64,000 bases of DNA from Tetranychus cinnabarinus. Taxonomy: Eukaryota; Arthropoda; Arachnida; Trombidiformes; Tetranychidae. This document shows, piece by piece, positions 26,901 through 38,122 of the stretch (its first letter is position 1; each line of letters starts with the position of its first letter). The notes beneath the pieces were generated by a model. It was given only the letters and a program-made list of their open reading frames with translations, had not been told where the DNA came from and searched no databases. The position numbers were made by a program, and so were the translations under genes. The stretch covers positions 930,001 through 994,000 of the forward strand of contig WHVY01000011.1 of NCBI GenBank assembly GCA_022266195.1, in the 5' to 3' direction.

Positions 26901-29900
26901 TTCATGTAACACCCAATAAATAGCAACAAAAGAGTATTCAAAGGTGAGTGCAAAAAAAAGGTAATCAGGTTAATCCATTTGAATAGTTGAGTAATATTAC
27001 GATAAAATGAAAATAACGGAGAAAATTAAATTTCAATAGTTTGGAGTGAAGTTTCGTTCAATAAAGACAACTAGAAATAACGATTTTTAGGCAAGTTGAT
27101 TATGACCTAATCAGGTATTGATTAGTCTACTTTTTTTTACGAACATTGACCTGTTTAAGTAGACTTTCTATTATTTAAGTAGGTTTCTATTGAAAAGATA
27201 AATCAGAAAAGGCTGGACCAGATTTATAATGATTAATTAATAGATGGGTAAGATTGAGGGTCAACAGTTGGTTACAATTGTTAGGTCAATGGTCAGATTA
27301 TCTTGAGGTGAGATGTGAAATCAAGTGATCAAATGTTAATGGTTATCAATGGCAATATGGTAAACATTGAATTAGTAAATAAACAGATTTTGAAGATCTA
27401 TTTTTTACCTGCTAAAGGGGAACAAGGTAAATAAAAATAATGCAAAATAAAGTTAACAATGGTTTTCAGCTCAAGAAATCAATCAAGATGAGATGATCAT
27501 GATGAAGGTTGACGATGGAAATTGAGATCAACATTGTATTAAGTCATCCACTTTTTTCAGTATAATCATCATCTTTTTTCAATCGCTTTCACCTTAACGT
27601 CAGGTAAATGTCAAAATGAAAATAAACAAAAACTAAAACACTCACACATACTAAACACAGGTATAAAGATTGGCGAACCAGTTAATTGAAAGAGGTTAGA
27701 GAAAATAGTGAAAATGTAATGATGATGAGAGGAAAAAAACAAGATGGAAAAAATGATGATGATGATGATGCCTTCGATATTAAGCTGTATTCATCATACT
27801 CATGGAGGCTGGAATCGGAGGAATCAAGGTGGGTGAAAGGGGAAAACAAGGTTTGTTATTAAAGTTGAATTAAATATGCTGACCAAAAAGTTAACTGATG
27901 ATATCAAAGGTAATACCAAACAAATCAATCATAAATTTTACTCTATTTTACTTAATTTATCTTTCTAAAATAGATAACTCAATATTATTATTAAGATTTG
28001 CAAAAGCATTTCTCTATCAGTTCAACCTAACAGTTATAAAATCAAGATGATGATGATAGGAATGAAAATAGTTACGGATAAAATATAAATACAAATAGAT
28101 TGGTAAAATGTATTACATTGCTATTTGTATAAAAGTATTAAAATGTATAAAAATAGCAATGGTAACTTTGAAATGAAAACAAAAACAAACGCTATTGGGT
28201 CATCTCGACATTAAATTAGTACATAATTTCGTTGAATCATCTACCAGTTTAACCCATTAATAAACCAAAGGAAATGATGAAACTGTATTGAAACTGATCA
28301 AGCTAGATGGGAAGAATTTCAGCTCAACAGGTTCAGGTTGCACTGATGGAAATAATGTATAACTGAACAAGTTGAAAAGTGACAATAAGTGGATCCTCAT
28401 CAATGGCAATATTTATGATAACCGGTAACAACCAGGTAATCATAAACTAGCCATACAACCAAAAAAATTGATGACGATCATCAAAATGATAAGGTGAGGA
28501 GCAAAGAGTAAAGAAGACTTCTTTACTCTTTGTGAGGAGGGAAAGACGGAAGAATTAGGGAATCAAAAGGTGGATAAAAGATAAATTAACACTTGATTAG
28601 TTGAGGTAGTTTGTTGATCAGTACCTTTTTACGCAGAATCCTTTCCTCTTCATCTTTTCTTAACCTTTCTTCCAGTTCAAGTCTTGCTTTTTCAGCTTCC
28701 TCTTTAGCCTTGGCTTCTTGCTCTTCTCTTTCTTGTTTTAAACGTAATTCCTCATCCCGGCGTTTTCTTTCCTCTTCTTCTCTTCTTCTTTGCTCCTCCA
28801 TGGCTTGACGTAATTTTTCCTCCTGCATTTTTCTGTGCTCTTCAGCTAATCTAAGTTGCTCTTCCTCTTCGGCTCTCATCTTTTCCTCTTCAGCTCGTTG
28901 TCTTTCAGCTTCAATCCTGCGAACTTCTTCCAATCGTTTTCTTTCCATTTCAGCTTCTCTTTCAGCTTGTTCACGAGCCAAACGTCTCTTCTCGGCCAAA
29001 ATCTTTTTATACTCCTCTTCACTTATCTCCTTTTTATTGGAAGAGCAATTGCTGCTCATGCTGTTAACTTGATTCAAACTTGTCTCACTTTCTGTAGTAA
29101 CCTCTGATTCCTCTTCAGATGATTTCATGTTGTTAATTTTACTGGTTTTTTCCTTGTTTACAGAGTTGTCTTCTATTGTTATATTCGGACAACTTTTTTC
29201 AGATAATTCACTATAATTCCTATTATTGGCATCCGGCGATTCTCTCTCTCCTAAATTACCACTTTGTTGTGGTTGTAAAGGAGCTCTATTAGCATTATTA
29301 TTACGCCGCGCAGCAGCAGCAGCCTTAACGTGTGCTGGTTTTCGCGGAGGTGCTGGTTTAACTAGATTATCATTATTTTTATTATTGTTATCCATTCCAT
29401 CAAATGGAGCACGAAATTTAGATCCTACACTACGTGCACGGTTTGGCCGCTGTTGAACACTTGATAAAGAAGCTGTTGATGCTGATAATCCTGGTGGTGT
29501 TGTTGCGGTGGTTGATGTTACTATCAATGAGCTGGTCATTTCCCTATTTATAATAGGCGTTCTGTAGTTAACCTGTCCATCATAATTAGATTTACGGTTA
29601 TCTGGAACACTGCCAGCTATACTGAATGGTCTAGGTTTACGACTAGTCTTCGGTCTCCTTACAACTAGAGACGAAGTAGTCGATTGTTCTGATAGACCAG
29701 ACATAGATGATGTGGGTCGAGTGGGGGACAAAGGTCCAATCCGAGAAGATGCTAAGATCCATTAAGATGAAAAGAAGAAAATAAGTTAATCAAATTTTAA
29801 AAGCATTACAATCTGTTAATGAAAGTTTATCAGATGTTAATCAGAAATTTAGCCATTAGTAATTGATTCACTGCGTTGGATGCAATCTCATTATAAGAAG

Positions 29901-30399
29901 GTTGTTACTTTCATAAGGCAAACAAACATAAAAAGAGTACAGACTGAAATTGCCCTAATAAACAGCTAATAAGAAAGAAATAAACAAACTATTGACTGCA
30001 AAATTGTGAATCAATTTAAGCAAAATTTTTGAAAAGAAAATGAAAGATTTATTTACCCAGACTTCGTAATCTAAGAGATTCCTCTAGATATCGTTGCCTT
30101 GGTTTAGCCAATTGATCAAGCCGAGTCATACTGACAGCTCTCTTTGGTCCACTCAATTTCACCTCATTACAGCCAGAATCATTTAATTTACAATTTATAG
30201 AGTCTCTGCTTCGACTTGTACTAAAAGATGAGAAAGTATCACCACGTAATCCATCACGTTGATCTCTTGGTGGCACTGGTGTTAACTCTGGATGCTTTTT
30301 TCGTCGAGGTGATATAACATACATGCTTTGACTCATGAGATTTTCTCGTTGATTTTTTTTCAAGTTAACAAATAAAAACATTGAATTGGAACTCATCAT
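23927..30399 (-). CDS. ens: ensconsin / MAP7-family microtubule protein
   Basis: MAP7 proteins bind microtubules and recruit and activate kinesin-1. This model is 548 aa in three exons: 30057-30399, 28625-29751 and 23927-24103, with a 4.5-kb second intron. Phases match (1, then 0). The N-terminal part has KRAVSMTRLDQLAKPRQRYL, which resembles the linker of arthropod ensconsin. A Ser/Pro/Asn-rich part follows. Residues about 345-490 are a long charged coiled coil (EEEYKKILAEKRRLAREQAE and on), the kinesin-binding MAP7 domain. This domain normally ends in RKKRLEEIMxRTR, and here that ending (RVEAIMSRTRKA) is supplied by the distant last exon. Without splicing, the frame runs into the intron and stops at 28586. 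The N-terminal microtubule-binding coiled coil is not seen, so the ATG at 30399 may mark a short isoform or upstream exons are missing. Confidence 0.87.
24104..28624 (-). other. 4.5-kb intron of ensconsin
   Basis: Bounded by a GTACTG donor at 28624 (a weak donor) and a TTTACAG acceptor ending at 24104. No nested gene is recognisable on either strand. It contains GAT-trinucleotide microsatellite DNA near 27755-27771 and a perfect 15-bp hairpin at 28502-28532. Confidence 0.7.
28502..28532. repeat. perfect 15-bp hairpin with 1-base loop
   Basis: CAAAGAGTAAAGAAG at 28502-28516 is followed by A and then by its exact reverse complement CTTCTTTACTCTTTG at 28518-28532. It lies in the ensconsin intron, 92 bp inside the donor site. 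Such a close palindrome could affect splicing or be a transposon footprint; no function is shown. Confidence 0.85.
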
Positions 30400-30940
30400 T
30401 TTGAATTAATTTATAATTTCTTTTTTGGCTTTTGGCTGATAAATTGAACTGTTTTAAATTTTGTTCACTTAAATTAAAAGATATTATATTACTTTATTTT
30501 ATCACTGTTATTAATTTTAACTTCAACTGGTCTTTAGGACCCATCCCATCAGTATGAATGAAAGAGTCTTTCAGATGATGCTCCTGATGATCACAAAATA
30601 GTTCGATGTATCGATCTATAAAACGTACGATACATCGATTGAAGTAAACAAACAAGATGTCTAATTGAACAACCACCAGATGGAATCAACTGACAATAAC
30701 TTTTTTCCCGTTTTTTTCAATGTTAAAACAAATACAATTTATCATTTTAATTCTTATTTTGATTATCAATTACTGATTTGATTTATTTTATCAAGCTAAC
30801 CCTCAATCATAAATATTTCAACTATTTGTTTGATTTTGAAAGATACAATTCCATTGTGAAGTTTTTGTTTTCAAAACCATCTATCAATAATTGTCAGTCA
30901 TATCTTCTTTGGTGAACTATTTGTTTGCTTGGGTTTATCA
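30400..30940. other. spacer upstream of ensconsin
   Basis: The likely promoter side of ensconsin (minus strand). No coding frame is supported. It contains an 11-bp inverted repeat (TCGATGTATCG at 30603-30613 and CGATACATCGA at 30628-30638), whose TATCGAT words resemble DREF-type elements. Confidence 0.5.
30603..30638. promoter_or_regulatory. 11-bp inverted repeat with TATCGAT words
   Basis: TCGATGTATCG and CGATACATCGA are exact reverse complements separated by 14 bp. The position, about 200 bp upstream of the ensconsin ATG, suits a binding site for a dimeric factor. This is inference only; no factor is identified. Confidence 0.3.
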
Positions 30941-31063
30941 ATGATAAAATTGAAACAATCTCGAGTAGATAGGAAGCACGGACCGAAAGCAATTAAGAAA
31001 ATTTTTCGAGTGGATCAAAAGTATTACGATTTTATTGATATTCTTATGAGTCTGAGTAAGTGA
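30941..31063 (+). CDS. possible small exon or 40-aa micro-ORF
   Basis: A short frame from ATG 30941 encodes 40 aa, mostly basic (MIKLKQSRVDRKHGPKAIKK, then IFRVDQKYYDFIDILMSLSK). It ends over a good donor sequence (CTGAGTAAGT near 31052), so it may be the first coding exon of a gene whose next exon I cannot find. It overlaps the 3' flank and polyadenylation signals of the oppositely oriented cathepsin L. No family recognised. Confidence 0.2.
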   Translation: MIKLKQSRVDRKHGPKAIKKIFRVDQKYYDFIDILMSLSK

Positions 31064-31128
31064 TTATTTTTATTTGCAACTTTCAAATGTTTTCATCAAT
31101 GTTGTTGATCCCAATTTTATGTCATCCT

Positions 31129-32341
31129 TTAGACAATTGGATATGAAGCTGATTCAGCAACACCACACATGTTGCTACCTCGGTACAATCGGAAGTAACC
31201 CTTTTCACCAAAATCAGCTCCCCAACTGTTCTTGATCAACCAGTAAGGAGTACCATTGTCAACACCATAACCTACAGCGGTTACACCGTGGTTAAGAGCA
31301 TCAGGTGAGCATTCGGTTGATTTTAAAACACCAGATCTAGATTCAAAATGAGAAATTACCAGTTAATTAATCCTTCAATCTATTACAGTTATAAATTTGT
31401 GAATGAAAATTACTTACTGGTATAACTGCAAATCTTCCTCAGCATCAATGGCAACTGAAACAACTCGTTCAGCAACGGCTGAAAGAAGGGCATTTTCATT
31501 ACCTTGCGGGATATCGACGTATGATGAGAGTGAAGCACCTTTGTTGGAAGCTGAGTATTTGCATCTTCCACTGTCATCTCCTGAACCAGAAGTGTATGGA
31601 TAGGATTTTTCGGTATCAATACCTTTGTTAGCTTTAATATAATTGAATGCATCGTCCATAAGACCACCATTACATCCTTGATTACCGTAATTCCAAGAGC
31701 ATTCAATCAAATTTTCCTCGGAAAGCTCAACTAATTTTCCAGTTTTTTGGGCATTTGCTGATTCAAGGGAAGCTATGGCTGAAAAGGCCCAGCAAGAACC
31801 GCAAGAAGCTTGATCTTTAACTTCGGCAACAATTCCTTTGGTTCGCCAGTCAACTGAGGATGGAACTCGAACAGTTTTGTTTACATTGTGGATAAGAGGA
31901 GCAGAGCGATTACTCTTTTTGAAACCAAGATAAGCTGCTTTGAATTCCTCAAAGGTCTATTCAGTGATGTATAACATCAAAAAAACATATTAACCATCTA
32001 TTTATTGGATAACTTATGAATAATGAACTTACCAAATCAGCAAACTTATTGACTCCCAATCGGTAAGTATGTTCACCATTGTCAGCTCTTTCATTGTGGG
32101 CTTTGATTTTTTTCAAGTTGTTCAAGAAAACTGATTTTCTCCAAGCTTCTTCACTTTCTCCAGCATAAACTTTGTTGTGTTTGGCCTATCAGAGTCAAAA
32201 TGTAAAATTAACGATTAACGATTCATTAGCAGTTTTGCAGGTCAGACAACTTACCTTGAATGATTCCCATTCATTTTCATAGGATAGACTGGCAGCAGCG
32301 GCCAAAGCAAAAAGAGCGATGAAACAAGTTGTTCGGATCAT
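31129..32341 (-). CDS. cathepsin L cysteine protease
   Basis: A papain-family (C1A) endopeptidase, probably a secreted gut or lysosomal digestive protease. It has 328 aa in four exons: 32255-32341, 32033-32185, 31418-31956 and 31129-31336, phases consistent. Residues 1-19 are a signal peptide (MIRTTCFIALFALAAAAS). The propeptide (about 20-110) carries an ERFNIN-type helix (EAWRKSVFLNNLKKIKAHNE). The mature enzyme begins near VPSSVDWR (111). The catalytic set is complete: Gln in KDQASCGSCWAFS, Cys 135, His 276 in LNHGVTAVGYG and Asn 296 in IKNSWG. The GCNGGLM motif is typical of cathepsin L. A TATAAAAA box lies about 75 bp upstream of the ATG, and AATAAA signals on the minus strand lie at 31069-31074 and 31031-31036 after the stop. 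Confidence 0.96.
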
Positions 32342-32414
32342 TTTAATTGTAAATTGTTTAATACTGTTTGATGGATGAAAATTGTATAACTATGATCATA
32401 CAATATTTCGCAGG

Positions 32415-32422
32415 TTTTTATA
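32415..32422 (-). promoter_or_regulatory. TATA box of the cathepsin L gene
   Basis: TATAAAAA on the minus strand, 74 bp upstream of the cathepsin L start codon, leaves room for a 5' untranslated leader of about 40-50 nt. A clear TATA box is uncommon in this window and fits a strongly expressed tissue-specific gene. Confidence 0.6.
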
Positions 32423-33164
32423 TTGGTGAATTAATTGACAATCTAACGAGATTATTCAATGCTGTGGGTATTTCGATTGATTAAATTGAATCATATCTTT
32501 AATCCAACAATAATAACCAGGAACTATGAAAAGGTCAAAAATTTGTTTGTGGTGCTAATCTAGATGTGAAAGCATTTCGTTCTTTCGGAATTATCTCTGA
32601 AAGCTAACGTGTGATATGATGTATTGTATTGTTTTGTGTTTGATTATTGAGTACACACTAAGTTTATGCGTTCAACATTGTTAAATCCTTGCATTGTGTG
32701 AATAACAAATGATTTAATAATCGTTGGTCATAAGATCCAATCCTGAAAATTAAATTTCAACTGATTGAATAATAATCCATCATAACTAAAATGTGATGAT
32801 ATAATTCATTTACAATACATTTCATGCACCAGGACCATTCCTTGTGCATGCATCTTTTATTTCATTGAACTTACCAAAGTGTTTATCAAACACATGGGTA
32901 AATCTCGAGTTGTTTAAAGGTCATCTACTTTAAATTGTTATTATATCATCTCATATGACCAGATAATATTTGATTTGAATAGACAAAGAACTAACTATTA
33001 TTACATGTGAACGGAAAATCATATTTCCATCACAAACATTTTATCCCAACAAAGCAACGAGTCAAAGCCCACCAATGAATTGCAACTATTTGAAACTCAT
33101 TAGTAATTTAATTTCATTCTTCATTAATTTCATTCAGGTTGGTTTATTTTGAGCTTCAATCATC
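32423..33164. other. spacer upstream of cathepsin L
   Basis: No supported frame. It holds the distal promoter of cathepsin L and, at its right end, the 3' flank of the next minus-strand gene, whose AATAAA is at 33143-33148, 17 bp after its stop. Confidence 0.55.
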
Positions 33165-35289
33165 TCAACAATCCATACAAATTTTAATTCTTTTATTGGC
33201 TTTCATGGAGCCATCTTCATGAAAGGATCTTTTATGTTCTTGATGGTGAGTACGATGAACAGGGTGGTGGTGATGTTGATTTAACGGGTTCATTTCATGG
33301 GCCTTTTGGTCACTTTTATACAACTCTTGACTAATCATTTTAACCCTATCTGGTCCAGGCAAAGGTTGTGTTAGTTTCTCAGCCACAATGGTGGTTGCCA
33401 TATTACAAAGGATCCTGCGATAAGTGCCAAAACAAGTAGGACATTCTTTTTCGAGAAGCTTGGCTGCCATCTCAATTAAATTGGAGATCATCATTATTTC
33501 GAAGGTCTCGCAGCAAACATGAAATCGAAAGGGTCCAGTAGGAAACAAGTTTTCACACCGATGATGGATTTTGGTTAAATGTTTCAAATGATTATCCCAG
33601 CGAATTTTATGAATCTTGGCCTTTCCAAATGGACAATAATCATCATTAAACGTACACTGTTTATCTAGAAAGAAAGGAAAATTCATTTTAAATTTAATCT
33701 TAATAATTTTCTAATCCATCATGTTAACTACTGGATGTTAGATTACTACTCACCATTCTTGTCATAAACACCAGGTAAATCAGGATCATAATACTCGAAT
33801 TGGTAAGGTGAATCGCTGATGACATGATTAAAGCTATGCGATAATGACTCTTTTTTTGGATCCTGATTCCCAGACATTTGGCTAATTAATTGTTCATTCG
33901 TGGTAAAATTATGCCCAGAGCCTATCAAAACAAAGCAATGTTATTGTAAGAAGATAAAATCGCTGGCTGATCATGTAAAGGGTGTTGCGGATAAAAACTA
34001 TAATTTATCTTACCTTAATTTTTGATAAAGATGACGATGACCATGATAACAATGAAGATAACAAAATTGAAGAAGAAACAAACGTAGACAAAAACATAAA
34101 CAAATCAGTTATCAATAAATCGTCATCTTTATCAAAATTTAAGGTAAGATAAATTATAGTTTTTATCCGCAACACCCTTTATTTACATTCAACGGTTTCA
34201 TTATATTTTCATAAAATTGTGAGTAACAGATAATCTTTCATTGATTATGAGTTACATAAATAATTTGATTAAAGATAGGTAAATTAAATATGATTTAGGT
34301 TAAAACAAGTTGATTTATGCTCATCTCTGAAAAAAGGTAAAATGATACATTTGCACCTTTTGCTTGCTTTTGTTTATTGAGGAACAAAGAACAGAACAAA
34401 ATGAATTGAAAAGTCAAGCTTAATTAAAGATTGATGCTAAATTGATTGTTCAATTTTATAGACGCCAAAAATGATTGATTTGTTTATCTAACAATATTTC
34501 CTCATCCAAAAGCTTCATCTTACTAGACTAAAACTCAAATGTTAGTTGTGGTTCAACATATATTTTTACCTTTTTTCACCGAGCATATCAAATCGCAATA
34601 TTCATCGTAATCCAATTTGAGACTTAATTTAAATTGATGTGCTATTCAACTCTAATCATTCATCATGATGAAGTTGCGCTTGTTATCAGATTAAAATTTA
34701 TTTTAGATTCTATTAATCCTTAATGGAAGATGAAAATTTCATTTTTGAGTCTTAAGGTGGGTTCTTATAAATATTAATTTTTGAAAGACACTCGAGTGTA
34801 AATATCAAAATAATTTGTTGTTATAATTTAAATTAGTCGTTTTTAGATTTAAAACTGTTCAATTTACCTGATGAATGTTGATTTATATTGGCTGGTGCAT
34901 GGTGTTTCGATGGCGAGTTATTGATATTGTTATTGTTAATGTTAACAACACTTTTGAGATGCTGATGAGGAGTAACTCGGTGGTTGGCTTTATGATTTGA
35001 ATGATCTTCATTTCCGTGATTATCTGGATTCGGTTGGCTTTTATTGTGGCTGTTGATTAATTTAGTTGGCTCGGTTGAACTGTGATTGGTTTGTAAATCA
35101 TTGAAATACTGAACGATTCCATCACTGTCATTTGAATCATTTCCATAATTGTCTGGAACGAGTGAATGTGTCTGTTGGAAGAGTAAATGGTTTAGGTAAG
35201 TGAAGAGGAATATCGGTTCGAACAAATTTTACCTGTGAAATGATTATTGAAATAATCGCTAAGCTGGTGATTGTTTTAGGGTAACCCAT
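33165..35289 (-). CDS. secreted Asn/His-rich protein with Cys-rich C-terminal domain, unknown family
   Basis: Not recognised. The model is 342 aa in four exons: 35233-35289, 34868-35171, 33754-33921 and 33165-33664. All donors and acceptors are canonical and the phases (0, 1, 1) match. Residues 1-19 (MGYPKTITSLAIISIIISQ) are a signal peptide, so the product should enter the secretory pathway. Residues 20-175 are low-complexity, rich in Asn, His and Ser with several N-glycosylation sites (NHSS, NDS). The last exon encodes a compact domain with eight cysteines (QCTF, DYCPFG, HRCENLF, HVCCETF, KECPTC, ILCNM), then a His-rich tail and a terminal CMDC. The even cysteine count suggests disulfides. 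It could be an arthropod-specific extracellular or salivary-type protein, but nothing in the sequence proves this. Confidence 0.75.
33922..34867 (-). other. second intron of the secreted Cys-rich gene
   Basis: A 946-bp intron between exons 2 and 3. It contains the palindromic TA-flanked element described separately at 33976-34181; the rest is AT-rich with no supported frame. Confidence 0.75.
33976..34181. mobile_element. 202-bp palindromic MITE with TA target site (Tc1/mariner-like)
   Basis: Arms of 59 bp at 33978-34036 and 34121-34179 are inverted copies differing at one position. The outer ends are AAGGGTGTTGCGGATAAAAA. TA flanks both ends (33976-33977 and 34180-34181), the target duplication expected of Tc1/mariner transposons. 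The 84-bp core has no coding capacity, so it is a non-autonomous element. Each arm contains TTAAGGTAAGAT, a good 5' splice site reading outward. It sits inside an intron, 55 bp from exon 3. Confidence 0.85.
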
Positions 35290-35787
35290 TATGCACGATT
35301 GATGTTAAAATATAATTGAGCTTTTAGAGGTTTGTGACTGGTAAATGAAAAATACAGATTGTTTGCAATCAATTTATATTGATAAAATGAATGGAATCAA
35401 TTTACATTATAATTTTTTCTCGGTAATTAACTTATTTTGCCTATTTTTTTATTTTACTTCATATTATTATGTTACAGAAAAGTACATATCATTTTCATGA
35501 TTAAAGTTTTAATTTATCGTAGAAAAAGAAACGAGTTTGTCAAGGATTGTGTTGCTTTTTAGAGTCCAAGTTGAGATTAGTTAATATCAGATTTAAACAG
35601 ATGAATTAGAAATTAATTGTACTATCATTGAGTTGCTCTATTAAAAATTTGTTAACAACTCTTTCTTTTTATAATTTTAAGGCTACTAAACAAATATCTG
35701 TTTAGTAATGTTAAGATTAAGATGTTCTTTCATCTGTTTGGAGATGAGTAAAGCTCTTGAGCATATTAAGAAAATTGATAAAATTTT
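35290..35787. other. spacer between nucleoside transporter and secreted Cys-rich gene
   Basis: AT-rich, no supported frame. It contains the promoter side of the secreted Cys-rich gene and the 3' flank of the transporter. Confidence 0.6.
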
Positions 35788-37394
35788 TTAAAAAACATTA
35801 GTTTTAACAATAAGTGGAGCTGCAAATCCAGTGTGGACTCCAGCAAAAAGACCCATAACCAAGAAGAACGCTGCCATCATTCCAGCAACACCAGCGTGTT
35901 TTGGCTCAACAAATCCTGGAGCATACATCATTGCCCAACTTGATCCTTGGCCGTGAGTAAAACCGAAAAAGAAGATTCCTATTGCAAATGCAATGTCCCC
36001 AAAAACAACCGGTAATGTCCGTTGGGTAGGTAAATAATTACAGGTGAAAAAGAATGGTATAAAAATGATCCGAGCAACAACATAAATCCAAACTTTATTT
36101 GGCGGCAAATTGGTCCAAGGAAGATATTCTGGAACTAAATTTCCAATCATGGCACTAACATTGAAAATAAGGAAGTTGAATATTTGTCCGAACCATTTAT
36201 CATCTTTAGTAAACACTCCATCTCTAGGAACAACGTTACCCGTAACCGTGGGGAAAACAAATAGGGTCACCCAAAATACGAAGAATATATTAAAACACAT
36301 GACTGATATTTTCCAAAATATTTGCCGGTAAGGTACTTCCTCGTTTTCTTTGGGTAAAGCAGATTCTGTCACTTCACTTCTCTCCATATAATAACAATAG
36401 AAAGCCTGTAAAATAAATTATAATATCCATTAGAGGTGTTTGGATAAACAAACACTCGTGTCTGAGTGATTTGACAAATTTTCCCGCAATAAAAGCGAGA
36501 TAAATAAAACTTACACTTAATTCATGGAAGAATAAAACTATGAAGCATGCGATAACAATCAAGGTAGCAACTGAAAAGTAAAGAACGGCTTCGGTCAGAG
36601 GGTTTGGTGAAATGGCATGAGAAGCTATGGCCATGATCGATACCAGGGTTCCACAAACATTGCTACCAATAACAACTGCATTAGAATATTTCATCGGTAA
36701 TCTACCAGCAATTCCGTAAAAACAATTTTGATAAACTCCGTTGGCAACATAGAGAACGATGAAGATGCTCAATTGTAGAAAAAACCATGTCAAAGGCCAA
36801 CCTTTATTATCAATCAAGGCAAACGTTATGTTTAAGAGCAGAGAGATTATCATAATAATCATGGAAACCGTTATTCGTTTAGTTAAGCCTTTATAACCAC
36901 CCCTAATTAAAGTAAATTAAAATACAAAATTGCAGCAAATTGATGAAAAGATAAATAATGAAAATTGTAGTTTTTGTCATTTCCAAATTGGAAATCTAAA
37001 TCAACATCTGTTTGTTTGTTTTGAAAATACTTACTTGGCCGGAAAATAAATATTCAAAGCCGTGACAATTAAGTTTGGTGTTTGAGAAGAAGTTCCAATG
37101 ATACTGTAAAAGTTCTGTCTTATCCATGTCATGTGATGAGCTTCTGAAGTCACATTTGAAGCCACATTTAATTTATAATTGATGTAAAACTAGAATTAAA
37201 TCAGAAATGAGAGAGTAGATACACGATTAAACAACAGGTATGTTTGAGATACCTAATTGGACAAGCAGAATATTTACATTTCCAGAATTTATAACCATAT
37301 TCCATGGAATAAGTATGCCGATTCCATGAAGTACGAGAGCCAAAAATATGAAATTTCCACTGTCTTTTAATCTGGAACACATGTTATTCTCCAT
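35788..37394 (-). CDS. equilibrative nucleoside transporter (SLC29 family)
   Basis: A multi-pass plasma-membrane carrier that moves nucleosides (and often nucleobases) down their gradient. It has 425 aa in four exons: 37278-37394, 37035-37189, 36515-36902 and 35788-36405, phases 0, 2, 0. The ENT signatures are HGIGILIPWNMVINSG in TM1, the YINYKL segment just after it, the central RLPMKYSNAVVIGSNVCGTL helix, a large charged cytosolic loop (about residues 225-250) and WVTLFVFPTVTG in TM7. A Gly-rich helix GVAGMMAAFFLVMGLFAGVH lies near the C-terminus. About eleven hydrophobic segments can be counted. Length is a little below the usual 450. The first-exon donor was chosen at GGAAAT/GTAAAT because only this keeps the frame and the TM1-YF junction of the family. 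Confidence 0.92.
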
Positions 37395-38122
37395 CGTTAT
37401 GTAATATTATAGTATTAAACACGTTCTTAACAAGATTTTTGGTCAAAAAAACTGCCACTTGCGATGAATTCACCAACTTTAAAGAAGTAGCTGAAAGTTT
37501 TCACACTCACTAAAAGGAAATATCAACTGATTCAACAGTTAATATCGAAATATAATAGCATAATAATAATAATAAAATATCGAAAGGGACATCCAGATCT
37601 GCAAAACTAAAAGACAGATTAACAGGTGATAAAAAAGTGGAAATACTGGAAACTCTAATCTTAAAATGATGCAAAACTGGTAAAATCACTGGATGTCACT
37701 TGAATTTAATGAACTGATAGTCGGATAAAATTGCAGAGAACTATTAAACATCAAAATAAATCATCAAATTGCTTCACTCAATCTTCATCTGCAAAGTGAC
37801 TCCCTCTGTAAATTATCCTGCTCTTTTGCTCTCTTAACAGCGCCATCTTTTGCTTATACAACTATTGAACAAATTTTTTGATTATTGTTTTATTGTTTCG
37901 TTTGTAATAAAAATCAATTTTATTGTTCAAATAAATACATTTGTTTTATTAACAGGTATGATATTTAAAGGTTACCTTATGATATTCCCGTTTAGTTTGG
38001 CAATATTTTCTTTTATAGTGTTTATAAATTATTTATCTATCAATTTTGTACAGTGAATTTTTATTTCTAACGTAACTCTAATGCTTCCATTTGTTTTGTT
38101 TTTCAGCGATTCTAGATTCATA
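37395..38122. other. spacer between AHI1 end and nucleoside transporter
   Basis: No supported gene. An AATAAA on the minus strand at 38060-38065 lies 57 bp after the AHI1 stop and is its probable polyadenylation signal. A short TAA/ATA microsatellite lies near 37555-37580. Confidence 0.6.

Noticed and set aside
28611..29456. Ser/Leu-rich plus-strand frames opposite ensconsin, and similar ones opposite RpLP1 and FAM193
   Set aside because: They are antisense shadows of Glu/Lys- and Ser/Thr-coding repeats.
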